The position numbers were made by a program, and so were the translations under genes. Shown piece by piece: positions 10,970 to 22,720 of a DNA stretch of 64,000 nt. Origin of the DNA: Monodelphis domestica (Eukaryota > Chordata > Mammalia > Didelphimorphia > Didelphidae); contig NC_077231.1 of the NCBI RefSeq assembly GCF_027887165.1, forward strand, positions 190,464,334 to 190,528,333, given 5' to 3'. Numbering within the stretch: position 1 is the first letter of the stretch; each line of letters starts with the position of its first letter. The notes under the pieces were generated by a model, which worked only from the letters and a program-made list of their open reading frames with translations, searched no databases and was not told where the DNA came from.

Positions 10970-11505
10970 TAGATGCAGTCTGAGCCCTTAAAGAACTTAC
11001 TGTATAATAGGCTATAAGAAAAAATAGATACAAACATTTAAAAGAAATATAAATTAAATCAAGTGTCTACTTTCAAGGCACTGAGACAGGTGCTCAAAAT
11101 ACAAAAGTGAAAACAATATAGTCTACACCCTCAAAGAGCTTACCAGAAGAAGACACATATAAAAATGTTTATATAGAAGTATATATATATATATGTATGT
11201 ATTTAATGAATATAATAAATAATAAGAAGAAGATTGTGATTAGGGCAGAATAAGGATAAGGACAGGTACTGCAAGGAGGTAGAAGAGACCAATTGCTGGG
11301 AGCTGAGTGGTTCTGTAGGAGAATAGTGAGAATCTGGAAAGACAGCTTGAGGCTATATTGTGAAGGATCTTGTATGCCACATTAAGGAGAATAGATTTTA
11401 TTTTGCTGTCAGTGGGGAGTCATTGAAGGTTTATGAGCCAGGGAATGGCATGATTGGGACAGTTTTTTAAAAAGTTAATCTGACTGTAGTATGGAGGATG
11501 GATTG
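10970..11505 (-). repeat. L2 LINE 3' end, inverted
   Basis: Complement-oriented L2 with 'ccctcaaagagcttacc', 'aggatcttgtatgccacatt' and 'gggagtcattgaaggttta', ending at 'tggaggatggattg'. The left 80 bp may be a separate fragment. Confidence 0.8.
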
Positions 11506-12345
11506 TTTCTTCTTTTTCTGTAACCCTTGAAATCATACTTGACTCCATGCTCACTATCACCTCACATATCCAATCAGTCCCCAAATCTTGTTTCTGCATC
11601 AACAGTATATCTAGCATCCATCCCTTTCTTGCTACTCCTACATCCACTAACCAATCAAGCAACAAATAGTTATTAAGTGCTTACTATCCCCTCATTCAAG
11701 CTTTCAACACCTTGCACCTGCACAACTAACTGCCCAGTCTCCCTTTCCAGAGTCTCTCCTTTCTCTAATCCATCCACCACAGTCTGCCAAAATGATTTTT
11801 CTAAAGCACAAGTCTTTGTGATGCTTTTCTGCTCAACAGACTCTGCCAGATAGATTAGCCCTGAAAATGGATAGTGCTAGAGCAGGAGGTCTATACCTGG
11901 GTCATTATTGGTTCCTTGTTTCTTCTAGAAACATATTCTTTTTTTTGGTTTTTAAATCCTTCCCAATCTCCCTTTCCAGGTATATTACCCTGCCCTTCAC
12001 GTGCTCTTTGGGCTAGCCCAACTGGTCCAATTGCCTCTCCTCTTATGACATCCACTATATCTTTTTTTTCCATGAGGGTAGACTGGCTGTACTCCAAGTT
12101 TAGAAGGCACTTTGTCCTCAGTTCCACCTCTCAGAAATCCTCGTTTCCTTCAAAAATATCCTCAATTGCCAATGAGGTCATTCCATGTGGCAACGTCTTC
12201 CCCATCTCAACTACCCTTCCCAAATTATATTATTTATTTTGTACCCATTTGGGGTATTCTAATATATACCAATACACATTATCTCTAATGAATACTATTT
12301 GTAAAGCTTTTGGCTCCATGCCCAGCACATAGTAGGTATTTCAAA
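11506..12345 (+). repeat. L2 LINE 3' region
   Basis: Sense L2 begins at 'gtaacccttgaaatcatact' and runs through 'catatccaatcagtccccaa', 'ctgccaaaatgatttttcta' and 'cttccccatctcaac' to 'cccagcacatagtaggta'. It abuts the preceding inverted copy 5' end to 5' end. The 152-codon frame at 11874-12332 falls in this untranslated region and is not a gene. Confidence 0.85.
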
Positions 12346-12399
12346 ATGCTTAATCCCTTTCACCCTACTATATGATCTTATCTCCTTCAATGGAACATG

Positions 12400-13050
12400 A
12401 ATTTCTTGAAGGCAAGCCAAGTCAATGACCCAATACTTATTATGCCAGGTACTATGCTAAGCACTGAAAATAAAAGGAAAAATATGCAAGCTAGATCAGA
12501 AATAATCAGAGAAAAGGCAGAAGTATTAAAGAGGACTAGAAAAGGCTTCTTGCATGGGGCTTTGGGAACAGCTAGACAAGGGGTCCTGGGTTCAAATATT
12601 GGTCTCAGACTCTTTTTAGCTGGGCATGTCACTTAATCCCCCCAATGCTAGCACTTATCACTCTTCTCTCTTGGAACCAATATTTGGTATCGATTCTAAG
12701 ACAGAAGGTAAGGCTTTGAAAATCAAAATAAAATAAATAAAAAAGAAGATGGGACTTTGGCTGAGACTTGAATGAAGGGAAGTTAAAAGGAAAAGATAAG
12801 AAGGTATTTCAGGCATGAGGGAAAGCTAATTAAAATGGTGGGAGTTAAGGGATGGAGTGTAATCTATGAACAGATAGGCCAGCATGATGGATTGTAGAGA
12901 ATGTGGAGGTCAGTGACTCATGAAAGGCCTGGAAAGATAGAGAGGGGAAGGTTATCAATTATTAAAAAAATAGAATTTTATGTTTGATCCTAGCAGTAAT
13001 AGGGAGCCACTGGAGCTGGGTTGAAAAAGAGGGGTGACATTATCATCATA
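12400..13050 (-). repeat. L2 LINE interrupted by a SINE
   Basis: Complement-oriented L2: 'tatgccaggtactatgctaa' at the left, then, after the SINE at 12566-12748, 'ggctgagacttgaatgaagg', 'gtttgatcctagcagtaata' and 'gggagccactggagctggg'. Confidence 0.82.
12566..12748 (+). mobile_element. SINE1_MD-like SINE inserted in L2
   Basis: The SINE has 'ggggtcctgggttcaaatat', 'cactcttctctcttggaacc', 'gattctaagacagaaggtaa' and an A-rich tail. It is flanked by atggggctttgg (12554-12565) and atgggactttgg (12749-12760). Excising it restores a continuous L2. Confidence 0.9.
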
Positions 13051-13640
13051 TTGTCACTTTACAAACATGATCTCATTTTATCCTTACAACAGTTCTGGAA
13101 AGTAGGCACTCCCCATTTTACAGATCACAATGATTTCAATGCTTAGCACAGAGTAGGTCCTAAATGATAACTGATCTATTTAAAGGAAAAGAGAGACTAT
13201 AATTTTGAAAGGGTGATGTTCATATCAGTGATCTCCTTTGACTTTTGCAACAACTCTGTGAAGTAGGGAAGATATTGTTTATATTAACTTTACAGAGGAG
13301 AAGACTGAAGCTCACAGAGATTGTGGTTTATTTAGCGTTCCATGGGACAAAGAGCAGCTTGGTGGCACAGGCTTGGAGTGAAGACTCATCATCCTGAGTT
13401 CAAATCTGACCTCAGACACTTACTAGCTGTGTGACCCTGGACAAGTCACTTATTCCTGTTTGCCTCAGTTTCCTTATAAAATAATATGGTGAAGCAAATG
13501 GTAAACCACTCCAGTATATTTGCCCAGAAAGCCCCAAAAGGGGTCACAAAGAGTTAGATACTACTGAAACAATTAAACAACAATTTGAGACAAAGTTAGA
13601 GGTTGGGACCCAAGTCTTTTAGAGCCTTGGTACAGGATCT
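13050..13640 (-). repeat. MIR-type SINE fragments split by Mar1
   Basis: Complement MIR pieces occur at 13055-13170 ('atctcattttatccttacaa', 'ccccattttacagatc') and 13215-13352 ('acttttgcaacaactctgtg', 'gaagactgaagctcacagag'). The second resumes after the Mar1 at about 13596 with 'gttagaggttgggacccaag'. Confidence 0.7.
13353..13585 (+). mobile_element. Mar1-type SINE inserted in a MIR
   Basis: Full-length sense Mar1: 'agcttggtggcacaggcttg', 'cacttactagctgtgtgacc', 'cctgtttgcctcagtttcct' and the tail 'ggggtcacaaagagttagat'. The flanking repeats are tgggacaaag (13343-13352) and tgagacaaag (13586-13595). Confidence 0.9.
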
Positions 13641-14029
13641 TCTACTACCTCAGATGGCCTGTCTGAAGGAATACGAATGTGAGACCTCTACTACTGTTTT
13701 GAGAAATCACAATTATATAGTTATATGAAACAATAATGAGCTAAAACCTTTCTTGATTTTGACTCAAATATTTTTGAAAAATTTGTCTCCTTTTCAATGC
13801 TTATTCTGTTATTAAGTCAAAAGGCACCTTGATTTTGAGACATTTGTGAAAACATTCACATTAATATAACTTAGTCAAATGCAGGCATTTTAAACTGCTC
13901 TCATATAATTACAGTGGATTATTTTTTTAATTCAGATCTGTGATTTCTCTGGCATAGGGAGTTCCCAGGAAAGAAGCTCCTCTTGTCACTGCAGATACAT
14001 TGGTTCTTCAATCAAGTCTTAAAATATTG

Positions 14030-14305
14030 CCTGGGAAACAAAGGAGTTATGTGACTTGCCCAGGGTCACTCTGATGGCATATGACAGACATGGGATTTTG
14101 GACTGAGGTTCTTCTGACCCTGGAACTAGCTTTCTATCCATTTTGACACATTGACTTTGAATTTCAGGGTATACATTCAGTTTCATTTTTTTTTCTGTCT
14201 GTAAAAGTGGTTCAGCATAGTGAAATGAATGCCAGCCTTGAAGTCTGGAAGAACTGAGTTCAAATTACTTACCCATATGAATCTCAGACAGTGACCAAGA
14301 ACTTT
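14030..14305. repeat. Two diverged MIR-type fragments in opposite orientation
   Basis: 14030-14150 is complement ('gtgacttgcccagggtcact'). 14205-14305 is sense ('gaatgccagccttgaagtct', 'gaactgagttcaaatta'). Boundaries are approximate. The stretch 13640-14030 between the previous element and these shows nothing recognisable. Confidence 0.55.
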
Positions 14306-14463
14306 TGTATAAAATCATGTACTGATTGTGTGGTATCTGCTTTATTTCCATGCTGAGAGTTTTTCTTACTAAGTCATGAATCCTTTCATATTCCTATATT
14401 TTCCCAGTTTATTACTCTGTCCACCAATATTTCATATTTATTTGGAAACATCTAGCTTCCTGG

Positions 14464-14702
14464 GAGAGCAGCTAGGTGACTCAGTAGGTAGATTCCTATG
14501 CAGAAACATTCATCCTTCTGAGTTCAAATCTGATCTTAGACTCTTTCTACTTTATGTGACACTGGGCAAGTCTGCCTCAGTTTCTTCATCTGTAAAATGA
14601 ACTGAAGAAGGAAATGGTGAAATAACTCCAGCGTCTTTGCCAGGGAAATCCCAAATAGGGTCAGGAAGAGTCAAACACAACAAAACAACTGAAAGACAAC
14701 AA
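14464..14702 (+). mobile_element. Mar1-type SINE with 10-bp target-site duplication
   Basis: Sense Mar1 from 'gagcagctaggtgactcagt' to the tail 'aggaagagtcaaacacaaca'. It is bounded by perfect agcttcctgg at 14454-14463 and 14703-14712. Confidence 0.92.
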
Positions 14703-15559
14703 AGCTTCCTGGAAAGTTCAATTTATCATATTTTCAAATCATTGTCTGACTTTCACTTTTGTTTTAAACATTTACTAAAGAATTAAAAAAAATAAACTCT
14801 TAAAAGCCTATTCTCTAAAAAGTAATTTAAATATTTTTTTCATTTTCAAGTTTTATTTTTAAAAATGCCTAAAGTTGATATTAAGTCAAGAAACAAGATA
14901 TTTTGAGTGCAGTTTTTGCTCACTGACTTCATAGGGTTTTTTATTTTCCTGCTTGATTTTATATGACTTTTGTGTTTTCACATGTAACTTTAGTCATATG
15001 TTAACTGTTAATGGTGCACTTTCAACATTGCGCCTCTCTTTACTTAGAAACCATATGAAACTCATTGTCTGGCTGTCTCAAACATTCACTGCTGAATTCT
15101 CTTCCCAGAAATGCTAAACACATGTGATGAACATTATTTTAAATTGTTCACAGTCTTAAGCAATTTTATTCCAGAATTAAGATACTGAGATCACAAGGAC
15201 ATTTCAGGAGCCTCATTGGTAAGGAGAAGAACGACATCTCCAAACCCTTACCTCCTGCTTCCCTGTTCAGCTTACAATTTGTGCCATGCTATAACCTGGG
15301 CTACATTTTCAAGCACTGAGTTTTCGCCAAGATAGAAGATGGAGAGAGTCAATAATGAAGAAGCTGGCCAAGGATAGATGTGCAGAAACTTTTGTTGTTT
15401 CTATCTAAAACAACCAAAAGAGATGAACATGTATTTTATGCTTATTTATTTGTGATATTTGATTTAGGTCATTTTAAGAAAGACCGTGCTGAGAAATGCC
15501 AAGTTTATCTTAGAGAACTGCCTAAGATATTTATTTATTTATTTTATAAACAAGAGGCT

Positions 15560-15650
15560 TAATTGATTTCCTTTCATTGAGTTCCTAGCACAGTACCTGT
15601 CCCATTGTAGGTATTTAACAAATGTTTGTTGAGTTGAATTGAATAACTGA
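15560..15650 (+). repeat. L2 LINE 3' terminus
   Basis: The segment 'cctagcacagtacctgtccc' followed by 'ggtatttaacaaatgtttgt' and 'tgagttgaattgaata' is the usual end of L2. The preceding 14715-15555 has no recognisable element; the 60-codon frame at 15380 looks fortuitous. Confidence 0.75.
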
Positions 15651-15714
15651 AAGATCGAGGTAAAATTCCTTCTGACAGCATACTAAGGAATTAATGAGTA
15701 TTTTCATAGACTTA

Positions 15715-15830
15715 CAGATTTCTGTCCTGGGAGGAAGGCCAGAAACCATATAGTCCAACTCTTTTCTGAAGGAAAATTCCCTCTAAAATGTACCCAACAA
15801 TTGGAGATATTTCTCTCTTGAGTATATGCA
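15715..15830 (-). repeat. L3/CR1-clade LINE 3' fragment
   Basis: The order 'ggaggaaggccagaaaccat', 'atagtccaactcttttctga' and 'aattccctctaaaatgtacc' follows the CR1/L3 3' end read in complement. Confidence 0.55.
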
Positions 15831-15849
15831 TCACAATTTATACCCTTAT

Positions 15850-17850
15850 TATTTTAAAATAATATTTGCTGTACCTAAAATATACAGGTTTTAAAAAAGA
15901 CTCAGTTTTAAAGATTCATGAAAATGGGGGGCATCATCGAAGGAAGTAATAGCTTCAAAGTATGACTTTAGAAATCATTCCATTCCATTCCAAAAGAATT
16001 TCAGTTCCTACTATTCATGAGTTAGTAAATAAGTATCTTGACATCGTTTAGTGATTGTCATGTTTAAACTAATACTTTGTCAGTCCATTCAGGGAGGGAT
16101 GTGGACCACAAAATAAAGATGTAAGGTTTCAACAATTATACCTTTAAGACCAAGATCTGGCTCATTGTCTAGCACTATTTTCAGGAAAGATTGAGATCAT
16201 CATGTGGCCATTGCCAACTTTCCATATTGAGAAAGAACTCTCTCCCTGTTTTTGGCAAAATATAGACTGTTCTTTCTACTTTGCCTCTCTAAAGTGTTCT
16301 GCTAAACAGATTTTTTTTCAAGTTAACACTCCATTTTCTTCCTAGCTTTCCTTTCTTGAAACTTGAGGATTTTTCATTATGCTTCAGCAAGTTTTAAAGC
16401 AGTATCTACTTAAGATTTCACAAGTACAGTTACTTTTTTAATGAGGATTTAATGAGCATTTAGTATACGAAAAGCACATAGTAGAGAGGCAACAGTAGGG
16501 TTGATAGATAATTATCTTCAGAATCAGAAAAACCTGGTATAAAACCTCAACAATAAATAAAAAATGACAGTACAAATTTAGATTATAAACTAATTTTCAA
16601 ATTGTTATGGATAAAGAGGTTGAGCCAGTATAATCTAACTGAATAGTGAAAGGTAATTGAATAGAAAATGAATCCACAGTCAGTGTAGTATAAATCTCAA
16701 ATAACCTCATCATCCCAAGAACATTTAGAGCTAAAAATGAAAGGAGACAACAAAGTAGGTGTAAAATGGAGTAGATCTGTCCGAACTTCTGTTATAAAAT
16801 ATTGCCTTCATCAATGACAGTACTCACTGCATTTGGGATGCACAACCTTATTCCTTGAAGTATTCAATGAGGAAGAAATGTCACCTGAGAAGAAAAAGAT
16901 AGGAAGAGCAACTGTACTAGACCAAGTAAACACAGAATAAATTTTTAGAGGTGCAAAAAAACTTTAACGATATTTCAATTTTCAAAATATTTCAATAATT
17001 GAGAGACTCCTAAGAATGGACAAATCATAGATACTTCTATTATTAGAAATACCAAGAAGACATTAGTAACAATATTAACAACTATTGACATTTAAATAGT
17101 GCTAGGCTATACATTTGTTAAAATCTTTATGAGAATGATGTATGCTCATATCAATATGAACAGTATCAGGTTTGAAATCTGTATATATATACATATATGC
17201 ACATGAATATAGATATACAAATATACATATTATTACACATTGAAGGTATTCTTTAAAGAAAATATAAGAAAATAGTTTTTCTAACAATTTTCTAGAGGAG
17301 ATCACATCTTGATATTTGCACAGCTGATAGAATGATGTAGCTATGATAAGATTTTCATGTGTTTTTACAGTATACTTAGCTTTGTAGAAGAAAAATGTAG
17401 CCTTAAATGTTCATTTCTAACAAAGTACTTTTCATACAGATGGTAAGCTTATAGAAGATTCTTTGATAGAAGTAACAGAAGTAACTTTATTCAATGATCC
17501 TCTCATCATCAACACCAAAATGAAACCAAAAATGAGGGCATGTGTGCTTGATCAGGGGGTGGTGATCAGATTTCAATTCAAAGAGGGATTTCTCAAAGAC
17601 AGTGAGGTCCCCCTATGTTACTGTCTGGAGATGACATTATGCTATTTCAGAAAGCACCAGAATACTATACAGTCTGCTCAAAGAGTCACCTGGTCACTCA
17701 AAAGAGATTGGCTTAACACCCACAGAGGAAAAGGCAAAATGACAAAGCATGCCCCTTATCTAGATTGTGATATTTAATTGAGTGGAGTAAACTATTAAAT
17801 TAGTCTAGTAATACTTGATTAGGCATTAGATTTGGACAATGAACTGGTAT
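15850..17850. other. Intronic unique block, nothing firmly recognised
   Basis: This is AT-rich sequence without clear repeats. An open frame at 17463-17777 (+, 104 codons) ends in a region where another frame reads DDIMLF, then EIGLTPTEEKAK. This is faintly like the catalytic-loop and downstream spacing of non-LTR reverse transcriptases, with frameshifts. A decayed RTE-like fragment is possible but not supported well enough to call. Confidence 0.35.
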
Positions 17851-17854
17851 TTGT

Positions 17855-18125
17855 ACAGGAAGGAAAGAAACAAGCATTTAATAACCACCTACTATGTGAC
17901 AAGCTTTTTATAAATCCAAGCTTTTTGTAAATATAATCTCATTTAATCATCACAATCCCAAGAGTTAGGTGTTATTATTATTATTCCCATTTTATAGTTG
18001 AGGAAACCAAGACAGAGTTCAAGATAACTTGTCCACAGTTACACAAAAAAGTATTTGAGGCCAAATATAAACTGAGGTTTTCCCAATTCTCTATCCTTTG
18101 AAGCACATTGCTAAATGCCTCTAAG
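17855..18125 (-). repeat. MIR/THER1-type SINE
   Basis: Complement orientation: 'caagcatttaataaccacct', 'atctcatttaatcatcacaa', an ATT run, 'cccattttatagttgaggaa', 'gtccacagttacacaaaa'. Nearly full length. Confidence 0.8.
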
Positions 18126-18129
18126 TGTG

Positions 18130-19400
18130 AAAGAGAACAGGATGGATTTGCTTTTGAATTAAAATGTAGTGGTCTCGTCATGAAACAGAAGCAAAAGATA
18201 ACAAATGATCAGACTGAGGACTGCAGTTCTACTAAACAGGGTGGGGAAAGACTTAGATGAAGGTTGCCCCAACTAGCTTAAAGATTTAAGAGAGTATACA
18301 GAGAAGAGTTACATCAGACAAGAAGTTATAGATAAATTGTGGTCAATATAGTTGGCAGGAGTATCTACATTGATGAGATCATAGACTCCATTAAAGAAAC
18401 ATTGAGATTTAAGCATAATTATCTCTATGTACATAGGAAGTCAGAAAACGCATTAAATTGTAAGCAAATCAATCTGAATAAGAGATCTTAGTTCTTTTTG
18501 TTCACATCTCTAGACTGCTTGAAAACAGCAAATTTCTATTGTGCATGATTATGGGGTCAGACTCCTTTTACCTGTTCTCCCCCCAGTTCTCCTGCCATCA
18601 ATCTTTAATTAGCATTGACCTGATTACTTTTACATAATCTGGAAGCAATATATTCTTTACATAGAGGTGATGTGTGGCAGGGGTAGGGGATTCTAGGGTT
18701 CACTGGCTTTCTTTCTCCAATTAGTCACTTTGACCATTTGCAGAATAGCTTTTAAGTCTTCTGTATTGTTTTTTCTTCTTATGCCCAAATACTTTCTACA
18801 ATAAGTAACTGTGCTTATCTCTTCCTGCCTATTAGAAGTAATTAGACTTCAGTTAGGGAATAGACTAGATAACTTCTATATCCTTTCAAATCAGACCTGA
18901 CTAACTACTTTTCTTACTCTTTCCTGCCTTTCCCTCACCATCCCCTGGTACATTTTTATTGGATTAACAAGTCTCCTCTTTTAGAAAATCAAATACCTCT
19001 GGGAGGATGAAACGTCTATCTGTTGTTCCTGCTCTAGTATGAAATAGGGAAGGAGACAGCTAATTTTGAAAAATGAAACTTTGGGCTTATAGGGTTAGGG
19101 CAATATGAAGTTATGGGTTTTTTTTGATAGAGGGACATTGAAAGTTAAGATAGAAACAAAGAAAATAAGGCTTCACAGGAAAATTTTGATTATAATAAAA
19201 ATACTGATGAAAAACCTTTTATCTTTTTTTTTCTCCCTAGAATACCAGTTCTAAAGACCTAGACTTTGGATTAGTCCTAGTATTATAATTTATCTATCTT
19301 ATTAACTAAATGGTAGTCTGGGAACCCATCTGCCTTTCAAAACATTGTTTCTCAATCTAGCAAGCATTCAACAAATGTTTGTCATATATTTGATACAGTT
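18130..19400. other. Intronic unique block
   Basis: No repeat, exon or RNA gene recognised in this AT-rich stretch. Confidence 0.5.
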
Positions 19401-19439
19401 TAAAGGACATCACCTTAGGAGTTAGAATACTTCTTGACC

Positions 19440-19990
19440 TCTGAAGCATGGGGCACTGTTGACCACTCTCTTGTCATAGATATCCTTCTCACTCTAGGTT
19501 TCCATATATCTTTCCTTTCTTGATTCTCTTTCTGTCTGAATGAGCCTTCTCAGACTTTTTTGTAAGGTCATCATCCATTTTCTGCCCCCAATGAGCGGCA
19601 TACCCAAAAGCTCTGTCCTTGGTCCTCTTTTCTTCTCTCTATACACATTCTCTTTTGGTGACCTCAGCAATCGATTCACCTATCATTTCTATGCAAATGA
19701 TTCCCAAATTTACCTTACTCTAGCCTGAGTTCCAATCTGAAGGCTCCAACATTAGTATTCCATCAATAGTGTTATCTTCATCTGCAGTCTCACATATCAA
19801 ACAGCCTCCTGGACCTTTTCACTTGCCTAGTCAAACAGCTTCTCGAAAATCAAACTCAATTTCTTTCTCTCAAAACTTACTCTTTCTCTTAATTTTCTTA
19901 TTTTTGTTGAAGCCATTATTACTCTTCTAATTATCCAGGTTCTAAATCTTACCACTTTATCTTCATTTATCCTAACATATTGTTTATATT
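19440..19990 (+). repeat. L2 LINE, 5' part of an interrupted copy (ORF2 end)
   Basis: Sense L2 with 'gcactgttgaccactctctt', 'agctctgtccttggtcctct' and 'atgcaaatgattcccaaatt'. This is the decayed region coding the reverse transcriptase of L2. The element continues at 20838 and 22390, beyond two L1 segments. Confidence 0.82.
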
Positions 19991-19999
19991 TATTAAGAG

Positions 20000-20835
20000 A
20001 ATTTATTTATATGTGTCTCAGCTCCTTCCTTCCTTTTCTACATTATAGAAGGCATCATCCTGGAGACAGATATGCATAAATATGTATATATATATATATA
20101 TCTTTCATATTTCCATTTTTCAGTTCATTTTCTGGACATGACTTTAACCAGTTATTCTTCAAGTATTACATCTATATCTGGAGATAATGATCTCTTGTTT
20201 CTACTCATGTTGCTGTTCATTATCCCATATAGTTATTTCCAAGTTTTTTAAAAATTGACCTGCTCATCATTTCTTATGGCACAGTAGTATTCCATAACAA
20301 TGATATCCCACAATTTATTTAGCCATTCCCCAATTGATGGGTACCCCCTCAACCTTTAGTTCCCTGCCATCACAAAGAGGGTTGCTATAAATATTTTGGA
20401 ACATATGGGTTCTCTTCTTTTCCTTGACCCTGATCCCCCATCCCCCAGGACAAACAGACCCAGCAAGTCTAAGGGAAAAAACAGTTTTATAACCCTTCAG
20501 GTATAATTCCAAATTACTTTCCAAAATGTTCACAGCTTTACCAATAGTATATTATTGTCCCCATTTTCCTCATCCCTTCCAACATTTATCATTTTGTCCT
20601 TTTTGTCATTTCAGCCAATTTGATGTGGATGAGATCTCAGAATTATTTCGGTTTGCAACTCTCCAATCAGTAGAGATTTAGAGCAATCCTTTATACAGCT
20701 ATATTGGTTTTGATTTCCTCATCTGAAAATTATCTGTTCATATCTCTTGCCCATGTATCAATTGAGATATTCTACACATTCTGTTATTGTAAGATCTTTT
20801 TTGTTCTATTTGTCAGTATCTCACAAATCAATTCT
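20000..20835 (-). mobile_element. L1 LINE 3' segment inserted in L2
   Basis: In complement, the marsupial L1 3' region is recognisable from 'ttagccattccccaattgat', 'gttgctataaatattttgga', 'taattccaaattactttcca' and 'tctgaaaattatctgttcat'. A short TA repeat lies at 20084-20101. It is diverged with many small gaps; exact ends are uncertain. Confidence 0.75.
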
Positions 20836-20837
20836 CT

Positions 20838-21440
20838 TCTTTCTACTTACACCACCACCACCTGAATTCAGTCTCTTGTCACTTCTTATTATGGCAATAA
20901 CCTCATAATCGGTCTCTTTGAATCCAAACTATCTCGTTTACAAAATATCTGCTACAAAACTGCCAAAGTAATATCGCTAAAGCACTTGTATGATTATGGT
21001 ACTCCTAGTTCAAGATGCTTTAATGGTTCCCTGTTGCCTCTAGGATAAAATGCAAAATTCTCTCTTTGGCATTTAAAGTCTTCCACAATCTGCCTTCAAT
21101 CTACTTTCCAAAATGAATGTGGAAAAATAATCAATCCACTGCCCCCACATACATACTTTTTATTATAGTCAAACTGTGGTCTTTGCTAAACCCCATATTA
21201 TGTCATTTTCTGACTCCATGTTTTTGCACAATCTATCTTCTCTCAGAGCAGAAATGATTGCCTTTCTTCACCTGCTCTTAGAATCCCTCCTCCCTTTGTG
21301 GCTTAGCTCATGTGCCAATACCTACCAGAGATCTTTCTGAAGTTCTCTAGTTTTGGGGGTCTTTTTCATTGTGGGAAAAATTAATATACATTTTCCGGCA
21401 TTTTATAGTCTACATTGTCTTCCTCTGTAAAGTTGTCATT
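20838..21440 (+). repeat. L2 LINE, middle part of the interrupted copy
   Basis: Continues the L2 in the same orientation: 'ctgccaaagtaatatcgcta', 'gttccctgttgcctctagga', 'ggcatttaaagtcttccaca', 'gagatctttctgaagttctc'. Confidence 0.85.
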
Positions 21441-22390
21441 TTTATTATGTTGGCCACCTATGAGCTATTATCATGGCTACCCACAAGCAATCAATATTTT
21501 TCCAATTGTTTAGATCTGACTTAGTGTGAAAAGTGTTTTGTCTACAGATATTTTAAATGGTATTTCTCTTTCTTTTCTCTTGCTATTGTATACCAGCATA
21601 CAGAAATGCTGATGATTTATGTGAATTTAGGGGTTTATTTCCTGCAACCTTGATGTTAATTATTTTGGTTAGATTTTTGGTTGATTCTCTAGGATGCAAA
21701 GTATACAATCATATCTCATCTGTGAAGAGTGATAGCTTTATTTCCTCATTAACTTTTCTAATTCAATTTCTTCTTTTATTTATACTAGCATTTCCAATAC
21801 AGTATTGAATAGTAGTGGTGATAATGGACATCCTTGTTTTACTTCTGATCTTTCTGGGAAGGTTTCTAGCTTATTCCCTTTACATATCATGTTTACTTAT
21901 GGATTTAGATAGATGCTATTTATCATTTTGAGGAATGTTTCATTTATTTCAACATTCTCTAGTGTTTTTAATAGTTGTGTTGGTTTTTGTAAAAAAGCTC
22001 TTTCTACATCTATTGAAATAATCACATTATTTCTGTTGTTTTTATTTTTGATATGAGCAATTATGTTGACAGTTTTCCTAATATTGAATCATTCCTGCAC
22101 TCCTTCTATAAAGCTCACTTAGTTATAATATGTGATTCTTGTGATATAGTGCTGTAATCTCCTTGCTAGTATTTTGTTTAAGATTTTTACATTAATATTT
22201 ATTAGGGATAATGGTCTACAGTGTTCTTTATCTGTTTTTGTTCTTCTTGGTTTAGGTATCAAAACCATACTTGTGTTATAAAAGGAATTTGCCAGAGTTC
22301 CTTCTTCCACTATTTTCCCAAATAGTTTATAAAGTTCTCTAGTTGTTGACTCCCTGACCCAAATCACATTGAATTTATTTTGTGTAGATG
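21440..22390 (-). mobile_element. L1 LINE ORF2 (reverse transcriptase) remnant
   Basis: The minus strand encodes decayed L1 ORF2. The longest intact stretch (22119-22367) contains [20 protein letters not shown] followed by [17 protein letters not shown], matching the L1 'LIPKP...RPISL.N...KILNKILA.R' block at the start of the RT domain. Stops and frameshifts elsewhere show it is inactive. It lies between two parts of the L2. Confidence 0.88.
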
Positions 22391-22520
22391 TCTATTTACT
22401 CTTTTGAGTACATGTTGTTCTTCGTTCTCCCAAAATTAATTTAATCTTCTTGAAGGTAGAGACTATTTGTTCTGGGGTGATTTGGGGCCTTATATCCACA
22501 CTATCAAGCACAGAGTAGAA
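22390..22520 (+). repeat. L2 LINE, 3' end of the interrupted copy
   Basis: The segment 'tcttcttgaaggtagagact' followed by 'actatcaagcacagagtaga' is the terminal part of L2, resuming after the L1 remnant. Confidence 0.75.
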
Positions 22521-22544
22521 CAATGAGAGCATAAATTAAAAGCT

Positions 22545-22720
22545 GTAGGAAATTGATAAACCCTTGTTGAATTTGGGTCAGATGTCTTGGAATCTCTAGT
22601 TTGTCACTTACTACCTATATGACAGTGAACAAATCATTTATTTTCTCTACACCAACTTTTTCTTCTCTATATTGATCCTTACCCGTATTTGTAAAATGAG
22701 AGATTTGGCTTTTAAAGTTT
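22545..22720 (+). repeat. MIR SINE
   Basis: The sense order is 'cagatgtcttggaatctcta', 'gtcacttactacctatatga', 'aacaaatcatttattttctc'. Confidence 0.6.

Noticed and set aside
11874..12332. 152-codon open frame on the plus strand
   Set aside because: It overlaps the 3' untranslated part of an L2 LINE and shows only hydrophobic low-information sequence.
22119..22367. Minus-strand frame as a candidate gene
   Set aside because: It is L1 ORF2 reverse-transcriptase sequence with surrounding stops and frameshifts, so it is a retrotransposon relic.
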